A stretch of 64,000 nucleotides of DNA, from NCBI GenBank assembly GCA_949316235.1, contig OX438741.1, forward strand, positions 39,284,962 through 39,348,961, in the 5' to 3' direction. Origin of the DNA: Oegoconia quadripuncta (taxonomy: Eukaryota; Arthropoda; Insecta; Lepidoptera; Autostichidae). The notes below the pieces were generated by a model. That model saw only the letters and a list, made by a program, of their open reading frames with translations, had not been told where the DNA came from and made no database searches. Position 1 is the stretch's first letter; each line of letters begins with the position of its first letter. The position numbers and the translations under genes were made by a program. Of this stretch, positions 59,501 to 64,000 are shown in pieces.

Positions 59501-62500
59501 CAAACAACATAGGTTTTACGAACCGGAGGTCGCAGGTTCATGGACATGAACAGCCAGTTCGGGTAACCAGGCTATTTCACAATTAATAATGAAATATTAT
59601 AATATAAAATAATAATTAATAATTTTGTAACATAAAAACCTTTTTTAAAAAAAGAGCAACCTCTCCAGTTTCTTGCTTGTTCTTCTCAGAGGAAAAGTGG
59701 CTTTTGAACAAGCAGTAGCTTAAAAAATGTAAAATCTGACTATTTTAAGTATACCCTGTGTACCTACAAAATAAAGCATATTTTGATTTTGATTTTGTTT
59801 GGTTCGATTCCCAGTGGGGTACATGTTTAGTACTCGATTTGATTGGTGGTAGGGCATTATAAATGTCCGCCTGGCTAGCTACCACCATCTTATCTAAATC
59901 TGCCGCCAAACAGCAATATAGCATCGTTGTGTTCCGGTTGTCAGAGATAAAATAGCCAGTTCCCCAAATATTTGGGTATCCGGGTCAGTACGCTTCCACC
60001 TTCGGCCTCATCTTCACTTAACATCAGGTGTGATTGAGGTCAAGAGCTAACCCGTTGTGCATAAAAAAAAATCTCCCACGGGAAGCGATACAAAAAATGG
60101 AACCACATTGGAGTCTTATGTCCAGTAGACTTTAATGGCTGTTGTTGGGTGATGTGAAGGAAAGGAATATGGTGGATTTCAACATTTCAAGTGATAAAGT
60201 AGGAAAGAAAGAAAGTCCTTACGAAATAGGAGAGTAGTGCCAATAGTAGTAGGTTGGGGTCAGTGAGTACCTCACGTACTAGAGACAATGAATGAGGAAG
60301 CGTTTAGTTCGAGCGGCGCGTAGAGAGAACGTGGTCCGTCGGTCGGGTTGTCAACCGCCACGCGGCGCGGTCACGACGCACTAGGGGGGCACGGCGTTCG
60401 ATGAACATAACACTATCGATGAATTAAAGTGTCCTAAAGTGTTGAGGTAATGTCACTGTTGAAGTTCTCTCTCTGATGTCGGGGTCACTGATATATGACT
60501 ATGTATATATAATTATGAGAGTCTATATCAGGGTATTTAGATCAATAAGTACAATGCGTGTTCGCTGTCCATGAAGATAGAATGATAGTAGAGCAACATC
60601 GGTTATCACTGGTTTATTGAACGTGCCACATGTTAGGTACAAAATACAGAATTACTTATGGACTAAACCGGACGGGAGCGGAGGAGCGACTGGCCACGGG
60701 CGAAGAAGGAATGCGTGTGTTATGTCAGTATATTATATATGTAATACATAGGTATGAGTATTGCGCCGTATATCGCTGCGGTCGCTACATAAAGCAAACA
60801 TGGGAAGCGCTCGTGGTGCAGTCGCATTCGCAATTCGTTGCCGATTAGCTGAAGCATGTCTGGCGCGGTCAGTCCGTGGATGGGTAACACTTTAATACGA
60901 GTGTTTCTGTGTTTCGGAGGGCACGTCAAGTAGTCGATCCCTGTTGTTTTCTAGTGAAGGCAGTCGTTAAGCAGGCCAGGTGGTCACTACTCTGATACAA
61001 ATCCGCCAATCACTGGGCCAACGTAGTGGAATATGGCCCATACTCTCCCCCAGTGAGGGGAGGCTGTGTTCCAACACTGGGGACGTATAAGGTTGTTGAT
61101 GATGAAAGTAGACATGACAAACGAGTCTAAGGCCCATATTAATAAACCATTCTCAAGATTGAGAACAGTCTTGTGACCGGTCTCAAGTAAACGTGTTGAT
61201 TAATAAACCTAACTTGAGACTTGAAAACCACGTGCATACTCGAGCAGTACTCACTTGAGAGGTGCGCGTATTGATAAACGAAACTCAAGGCTATAATTCA
61301 TTCGCCGCTGAGGCGAATACTTGAGTAGTGATCTCAGCTGAGTAGACCTCAAGATTGGTTTATAAATTAGCAGGGAGCTTGAGATAACGTCAACTGCTTA
61401 AGACGCATCTCGGTTGATACAGCCTCAAGACTTGTATTGAGATTGGTTTATTAATACGGGCTTACAACTTGCACAGCAATAACCAGTGGGAACACAGCCT
61501 CCCCGCACTAGGGAATGCGGCTTAGTGGATTTGTATCAGACTTGGGACCACATAACTGTCAATCTGGCCTCCACCTCCTATACTCCTGAACGCTTACCGG
61601 TGCGTGGTGTCCACTCGAGAACTCTAATGCCCCACCGGCCATCAGTGGTAAAATAATAACAATCAGTTGATGTTTGCTCGACAATGGTGTCGATTCGGAT
61701 GTACACCAACTAAACTTAAACCAGTTTTGGAGTGGTGCCGTCGCATCGTACTGTTCTAGTGAGAAAGAGACAGCACTACTTTAAAACTGTTTCTTTTATG
61801 CACAACGGGTTGATACTTGACCTCAATCACACCTGATGTTAAGTGAAGATGAGGTCGAAGGTGGAAGCGTATTGACCCGGAAACCCCAACACATTTGGAG
61901 GACTGGCTATCTTATCTCTGACAACCGGAACACAACAATGCTATTAACATTGCTGTTTGGCGGCAGATTTAGATAAGATGGTGGTAACTAGCCAGGCGGA
62001 CATTTAAAATGCCCTACCACCAACTAAACCGAGTACTTAAACATGTACCCCGCTGGGGATCGAACCCGCGACCTCCGAATCGTAAACCTAATATTATTTA
62101 CATTGAGCCACAGAGGCGGTTTAGTTGGTGTACATCCGAATCGACACGAATATCGATATAATCTCGCCCCTAGCGACAGGAGCGTGGCAACGACGCGTAA
62201 CCGCGAGCGACTCGGGCGCACGCACCGTGTTGGATCGTTGATTGATGCGCTGATTGCCGCGGTGCTTCACTAAGAGAAATTGTACTCTACTGTAAATTGT
62301 GTACTAGGCTACTAGCAGATAAATCCTATTGGAAACGGTGATTCCCGGTACAGTATATCCAGGGGATAATCTCACACAATCCATGTGGCCAACAGCTTTA
62401 AAAATGGACATAAATTTTACGTTCAGCAGTGGAGGCTGAATTGATGGATGACTGGTGGACCTTGGCTTCAGTGATAATAGTGGGAAGGGTTCGTATATAG

Positions 62501-63163
62501 TAGTGATACCGAGGATACTGTATAATGCTCGAGTAAGGTAGCTCTCTGTTGGTTCTGCTCACCTGGTACTTCTTTCTTTTCTTTATATTCTTTACCAGGT
62601 GATTGTCGCTCAATTATGTAAGCCTAGTATTAATGGTAATTAGTCTAAATAAGACGGCAATAGAGTAAGGCAGGGACTCAATAAAACTTCATTAGCGACT
62701 AGAATGCCACGAAGTGATTCTCGCTTAGTTATGCACGCCTAGTATCGATGGTAACAAGTCTGTGGTATCTGAGACAGCAATAGAGTAAGGTAGAACCCCA
62801 ATATAATTTCAGTACAGTCTTGATGATTACCAGGAGGTAACTCAAGCCTGGCAGCGGTGGTAGTGTACTGGTAGTCATGTAGAGCATCCTCTATCTTCAG
62901 CATGCGCCGTGCGGAGTACCAGAAGACCATTCTCAGTAAGTTATGCTAGCCTGGTACCGAAACTGAATTTAGTTCGTGATTTAAATAGGTCTAATAGAGT
63001 CACATAGGAAATCTGCCACATTGTGCAGTCAGTTATATCAATGTCCATCCTGACCCGCAGGAGATTCTAGTGAAGATGAGGAGGTGGATGGTCTCACCTG
63101 AGTGCCAACACTTCTACGTTGGGCATCCGTCGCAGCAGGCTCACGTCTCCCAGCTCCGCGCCC
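44534..63163 (-). CDS. CFAP410: CFAP410 (C21orf2)-like ciliary leucine-rich-repeat protein, 12 exons, 5' partial
   Basis: Exons read on the minus strand: 63163-63098, 57657-57490, 56773-56701, 56310-56245, 55540-55454, 53825-53694, 52247-52161, 50317-50261, 47858-47764, 46903-46765, 45934-45852, 44567-44534. Every boundary is AG/GT and the phases agree, giving 1087 coding bases and a TGA stop. Exons 1-2 encode LRRs (MPNVEVLALS, LRELYVRKNEIRDL, LTSLWLDENPC) and exon 3 the LRR cap (YRMTVLRNLPNLEKLDN). Exons 4-10 are a Ser/Pro/Arg-rich disordered linker. Exons 11-12 give the C-terminal helical segment (NLLSAVLCLVKELDYPSLEV, then CRMDELANSQ). LRRs followed by this helix are the family's known layout; in vertebrates the protein acts at the ciliary basal body with NEK1. 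The human protein is about 256 residues; here about 362 are visible without the N-terminus, so the linker is expanded. The initiator exon, expected to end in the first two bases of a split codon, lies beyond base 64000. Orthology is my inference from recalled family features. Confidence 0.85.
44690..45127 (+). mobile_element. tRNA-derived repeat with GC-rich 3' part
   Basis: GGTGGCTCAGCGGTTAAGAC and GAGGTCCGGGCTCGATTCAT form tRNA-like A and B boxes. A LINE-like word (GATCGCTGTTAGCGATAAGG) and a GC-rich segment reading RRGVLVGIPPDRHTAR follow, ending in an A run at 45118. It may be two adjacent insertions. Confidence 0.45.
45585..45795 (+). mobile_element. SINE family 1, headless copy
   Basis: From TACTCGGTTTGGTTGGTGGT to CCGTTGTGCATAAAA; it lies between the last two CFAP410 exons region and the 45852 exon, 60 bases from the donor. 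Confidence 0.65.
45852..45934 (-). CDS. CFAP410: CFAP410 exon: conserved C-terminal helical segment
   Basis: Between TTGTAG and GTGATA. It encodes NSNLLSAVLCLVKELDYPSL then EVAEMAV and a split Arg. The leucine pattern followed by ELD resembles the C-terminal oligomerisation helix of the CFAP410 family, the strongest evidence that the 3' exons belong to the same gene as the LRR exons. Confidence 0.82.
46140..46600 (+). repeat. RTE-like LINE 3'-end fragments
   Basis: CCACCAAATTTCATCCAAAT, CCGTCCAGCCGTATAGACGT and ACAAACATACAGACATACAC, followed by a second fragment ending GCGGGAGGAAAGCTAGTGTA. These are common dispersed LINE ends in insect genomes. Related pieces are at 41760-41970. Confidence 0.5.
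46723..46764 (-). promoter_or_regulatory. CFAP410: Guanine-run cluster just after a CFAP410 splice donor
   Basis: On the transcribed strand the donor GTGAGT is followed by four guanine runs of 7 to 15 bases separated by short spacers. It meets the sequence rule for an RNA G-quadruplex; a splicing role is inference. Confidence 0.45.
46765..46903 (-). CDS. CFAP410: CFAP410 exon: Arg/Glu-rich linker
   Basis: An exon of 139 bases between TTTCAG and GTGAGT. It encodes CESYQQVPRCPAEWERDRES and ends RGFTRRPVAR. The middle is charged (RES..SERERQ) and may form a helix. Guanine runs lie just past the donor (see 46723-46764). Confidence 0.78.
47101..47477 (-). pseudogene. LINE RT C-terminal fragment, frameshifted
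   Basis: The minus strand reads RKVARLSVCYRMHFGECALE, LHNLIPLNHF, then in another frame TRRREGFHPYAVNTPN and a C-terminal LPASVFPESYN-like stretch. It resembles the 34.8-35.4 kb fragment but is more decayed. Confidence 0.6.
47764..47858 (-). CDS. CFAP410: CFAP410 exon: linker (source of a partial tandem duplication)
   Basis: An exon of 95 bases between TCGCAG and GTACCG encoding EYTYASNGECRAAHAGSPPH and a His/Tyr-rich tail, ending with a split Arg codon. Its 5' part and acceptor are repeated within the upstream intron near 48325-48405. Confidence 0.75.
47831..48440. repeat. Imperfect tandem copies derived from a CFAP410 exon edge
   Basis: CAACACTAGCGTCAGCTCAT with the following GGTACCGCGCAATGG recurs at about 47866, 48090 and 48360. 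ATCAACAGATCTTCACCAAA recurs with it. The first and third copies also include the exon acceptor (CGTACGTGTACTCCTGCG). Confidence 0.75.
48468..48693. mobile_element. MITE with GAGGGCC-ended inverted arms and repeated GAGCGCAGCGAGTG core
   Basis: The left arm (GCAACTAGTGAATAAAGGAC...GAGGGCC) is inverted at 48649-48693. Inside are three copies of AATCACGAGCGCAGCGAGTG (48555, 48589, 48622). No coding capacity. Confidence 0.65.
48700..52150. other. CFAP410 intron sequence without other genes
   Basis: AT-rich introns on either side of the 50261 exon. LINE-type 3'-end words occur near 49640 and 50650 (GGTCTTATCGC...TTCCA). A repeat TTTTTACCGTAAGG...AAAT at 50400 recurs inverted near 50880. No open frame of note. 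Confidence 0.5.
50261..50317 (-). CDS. CFAP410: CFAP410 exon: linker
   Basis: A phase-0 microexon of 57 bases encoding ARSPDQPALRHSLSAHSVK between GTTGCAG and GTACAC. Confidence 0.7.
52161..52247 (-). CDS. CFAP410: CFAP410 exon: linker
   Basis: A phase-0 exon of 87 bases between CCGCAG and GTCAGT, beginning CPTSPTRRAAPSPDDERYDH. It has basic SPTRR and acidic PDDE motifs. The reading is supported by strong splice sites and local GC enrichment. Confidence 0.75.
52616..52759. mobile_element. Short MITE (144 bp) with TTA target duplication
   Basis: TIRs GGCCCGTATTAATAAA and TTTATTGATACGGCCC, flanked by TTA at 52613-52615 and 52760-52762. TIR type and TTA duplication suggest a PIF/Harbinger-mobilised element. 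Relatives are at 10073, 31979, 42485 and 61131. Confidence 0.75.
53694..53825 (-). CDS. CFAP410: CFAP410 exon: Pro/Ala-rich linker
   Basis: A phase-0 exon of 132 bases between GTCTCAG and GTTTGT. It starts GSDSSEGPAEPPLPP, continues as a Pro-Gly-Ala tract and ends CVAERDIHQ. The low-complexity tract is likely to vary in length between individuals. Confidence 0.7.
54400..54545 (+). pseudogene. LINE ORF end relic
   Basis: Reads KAKRPRDPLWTRWRHEWDVP and EGFALQWNTTANINK. The R.R.P..RW...W and final ALQW pattern is that of the C-terminus of RTE/CR1-like LINE proteins. Frame broken by one stop. Confidence 0.4.
54828..54985 (+). mobile_element. SINE family 2, partial
   Basis: CCTGTTTGGTGTAGTAGTGA, B box GCGGGTTCGAATACC, body to TTAGATGGCGCTGTG. 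Confidence 0.6.
55454..55540 (-). CDS. CFAP410: CFAP410 exon: linker
   Basis: A phase-0 exon of 87 bases between CGCAG and GTACTG, beginning QEAYGQYRRPRSSDSSPERD. Its GC content is far above the flanking intron, and SDSSPERD is a candidate acidic phospho-site cluster. Confidence 0.75.
56245..56310 (-). CDS. CFAP410: CFAP410 exon: start of linker
   Basis: A phase-0 exon of 66 bases encoding VQEAMRRGSHIPDSDDEGYP plus QQ, between CTTCAG and GTAACC. Acidic, Ser-rich and probably unstructured. Confidence 0.75.
56701..56773 (-). CDS. CFAP410: CFAP410 exon: LRR cap
   Basis: Flanked by TTCCAG and GTAATA. It encodes YRMTVLRNLPNLEKLDNVPV followed by QPEE, the typical C-terminal LRR cap with its YR..V...LP.L..LD pattern. 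It starts one base into a codon and ends on a codon boundary. Confidence 0.88.
57490..57657 (-). CDS. CFAP410: CFAP410 exon: LRR 2-3
   Basis: Flanked by TTTCAG and GTGAGT. The split serine codon joins to give ALSINKI. The exon encodes two LRRs (LRELYVRKNEIRDL and LTSLWLDENPC) and ends at CTQHPE. The ENPC motif marks the last repeat before the LRR cap. This is the most conserved-looking exon of the gene. Confidence 0.9.
57748..57986 (+). mobile_element. CFAP410: SINE family 1, copy next to a CFAP410 LRR exon
   Basis: From the B box CGCGGGTTCGATCCCCAGCG to CCCGTCGTGCATAAAAA. It starts 91 bases upstream of the exon acceptor at 57658. Confidence 0.65.
57985..58182 (-). mobile_element. SINE family 3
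   Basis: CCCAAACTAAGCAAAGCTTG through GGGATTCGAACCCGCAACCG to CACTAATCGGTCGTC; sits directly against the family 1 copy. Confidence 0.65.
58610..58760 (+). promoter_or_regulatory. GC-rich, CCAAT-box-containing candidate promoter
   Basis: A GC island in an AT-rich intron with ATTGG (inverted CCAAT) at TCAATTGGTC, GTGATTGGGC and CTGATTGGCGG, and another at about 58830. The cluster suggests a housekeeping-type promoter for the plus-strand ORF that follows; no TATA box is seen. Confidence 0.3.
59089..59301 (+). CDS. Small basic ORF or first exon, unknown
   Basis: The ORF encodes 70 residues: MESLRSKMAADAQNKRMFKL, then NRRGKKLVKQVNLEQLRMKM and a Pro/Leu/Arg-rich end. Lys/Arg content is high, and the residue mix up to IRLDG looks coding rather than random. 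A consensus donor (GTAAGC) at 59222 after LD suggests the first part is an exon (59089-59221); I could not find its partner. It lies within a CFAP410 intron on the opposite strand, below a CCAAT-rich GC island. A degraded SINE fragment forms the intervening leader, so it could instead be part of an unknown repeat. Confidence 0.3.
   Translation: MESLRSKMAADAQNKRMFKLNRRGKKLVKQVNLEQLRMKMIRLDGKPPSLLRPPVLFTRPVSRLLVNIQR
59803..60072 (+). mobile_element. SINE family 1 copy, with LINE tail in front
   Basis: From GGTTCGATTCCCAGTGGGGT to CCCGTTGTGCATAAAAAAAA. Its head appears separately at 59474-59540; between them is a LINE 3' end (ACAAAATAAAGCATATTTTG) that inserted into or truncated an earlier copy. 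Confidence 0.6.
61131..61463 (+). mobile_element. Long MITE of the GGCCCGTATTAATAAA family
   Basis: Ends GGCCCATATTAATAAACCAT and GGTTTATTAATACGGGC form TIRs; the interior matches 31979-32298 in reverse. It lies in the first visible CFAP410 intron. Confidence 0.7.
61797..62123 (-). mobile_element. SINE family 1, complete reverse copy
   Basis: Reads GCACAACGGGTTGATACTTG through CACCTGATGTTAAGTGAAGA to the head GGGGATCGAACCCGCGACCT and TTGAGCCACAGAGGCGGTTT. With the 30401 copy it defines the full family length of about 325 bases. Confidence 0.75.
62130..63090. other. CFAP410 intron, nothing recognised
   Basis: Starts with a GC-richer stretch (62150-62270), then plain intron sequence. A loosely repeated unit near 62560-62640, 62700-62770 and 62930-62960 contains TAGTATTAATGGTAA/TAGTATCGATGGTAA words. 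No coding sequence is supported. Confidence 0.45.
63098..63163 (-). CDS. CFAP410: CFAP410 exon (first in window): first LRR
   Basis: Acceptor TTACAG and donor GTGAGA flank a 66-base exon that starts with one base completing a codon. It encodes GAELGDVSLLRRMPNVEVLA and ends two bases into a codon. The Met-Pro-x-(V/L)-E-V pattern is a typical LRR strand. No upstream exon is visible between here and the window end. Confidence 0.85.
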
Positions 63164-63169
63164 CTGTAA

Positions 63170-64000
63170 CAACACAAACAGTATTTCATTAGTTCATCAT
63201 AGCTTCGATGCGTTATCCATGCCAATAAAAGGCTTTTATAAAATTTCTCACTATAGATGATAAGTATTGTGTACCCATTATTCATAGTAATTAAAAACAC
63301 CAAAAAACACGCAAGAGTTCCACCACCTGGCTTCATCATCAGACCCTCGACACCCAGTGCCAAGACTCCTCAAAACGAATCATATGAGATCAAAGTCGAG
63401 GGGTTTACTAGTACCCAATGAAGAGTTCTACCATCCCCTCCCCTGGCTTTATCATCAGATCAGCTTCAAGATATTATAGTATTGTATTCCTTCTTTCGTT
63501 TTACAGAAGAGAAGGGAGTTAATAAATTTATATTTTTGCGACGAAACAGAGATAGCAATAATATTCAGACTTTGGGGTCTTGTTATACGAACCTAAAACT
63601 TCATGGAGGGATCTTCAGTCACAGTTAATGAAAATAGAATATTTTATTGCACACACAACTGTTACAGAAATATGCATAGTATAGAAAATGTACAAAGGCC
63701 AGCACTCCCTGCTGAAGCACGAGCTGAGCGGACGCCATTTGAGATGTCATTTCACTTTTATAAAGGTATTCTATTCTTAACTCCGATAGAGCTTTCTACC
63801 AACAAACCTTAGAGATACATAGTGTTCATTTGATTGGGCTGAAAATAAAGTACACAAAATTTGAAGGTACCTAAATAAATACCGACTAAATAAATAAGCA
63901 TACCAAAATCTATCCAATATTATAATACGTTGTAAAAATGTTACGATCTACAAGTTAGGCCACCGAGTAACTCTGAGGAATAAATTTCGGAAATCAATAT
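63170..64000. other. CFAP410 intron to window end
   Basis: AT-rich. The initiator exon of CFAP410 would be expected upstream, but no acceptable donor preceded by a matching frame is present before base 64000. A direct repeat of CTTCATCATCAGA/CTTTATCATCAGATC occurs at 63333 and 63448. Confidence 0.5.

Overview
The window looks like intron-rich nuclear DNA from an insect, most likely a moth or butterfly. The grounds are AT-rich non-coding sequence crowded with tRNA-derived SINEs, TIR elements, a BEL/Pao LTR element and APE-type LINEs, with short GC-rich coding exons separated by kilobase introns. No prokaryotic operon, rRNA, CRISPR or genuine tRNA gene is visible. The species cannot be named from the sequence alone.

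Two host genes can be assembled exon by exon on the minus strand, with every internal junction agreeing in phase. Gene A (63163 down to 44534; 5' end beyond the window) is a CFAP410/C21orf2-type ciliary leucine-rich-repeat protein. Two LRR exons and an LRR-cap exon are followed by six exons of disordered Ser/Pro/Arg-rich linker, a longer linker exon, and the conserved C-terminal helical segment. Gene B (30149 down to 10724) is a protein I do not recognise, about 520 residues long. It has a Gly/Ser-rich start, two short helical segments, Arg-Glu, Ala-Pro and Pro-rich low-complexity tracts, and a C-terminal four-cysteine cluster, followed by a stop and a poly(A) signal. Its first exon is uncertain.

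The largest intron of gene B (26880 to 14101) holds a three-level nest. An old plus-strand LINE fragment was split by an 11.9 kb BEL/Pao element (14751-26695, matching 378-bp LTRs, CAATG target duplication). The integrase of that element was in turn split by a 5.5 kb minus-strand LINE (15931-21474). This LINE keeps open ORF1 and ORF2, and a third open frame of about 360 codons fills the gap between them and overlaps both. That frame is the most unusual coding signal in the window.

Elsewhere: 1-5000 has Ty3/gypsy and BEL integrase relics, a 53-bp-arm palindrome and one glycine-rich exon; 5.3-10.6 kb is SINE/MITE sequence; 30.2-44.5 kb, between the two genes, holds LINE 3' ends, MITEs, a deleted mariner-like element inside a perfect inverted repeat, and a 31-bp minisatellite; 44.5-63 kb is gene A introns with many SINE/MITE copies, a partial exon duplication, and a small basic plus-strand ORF near 59.1 kb.
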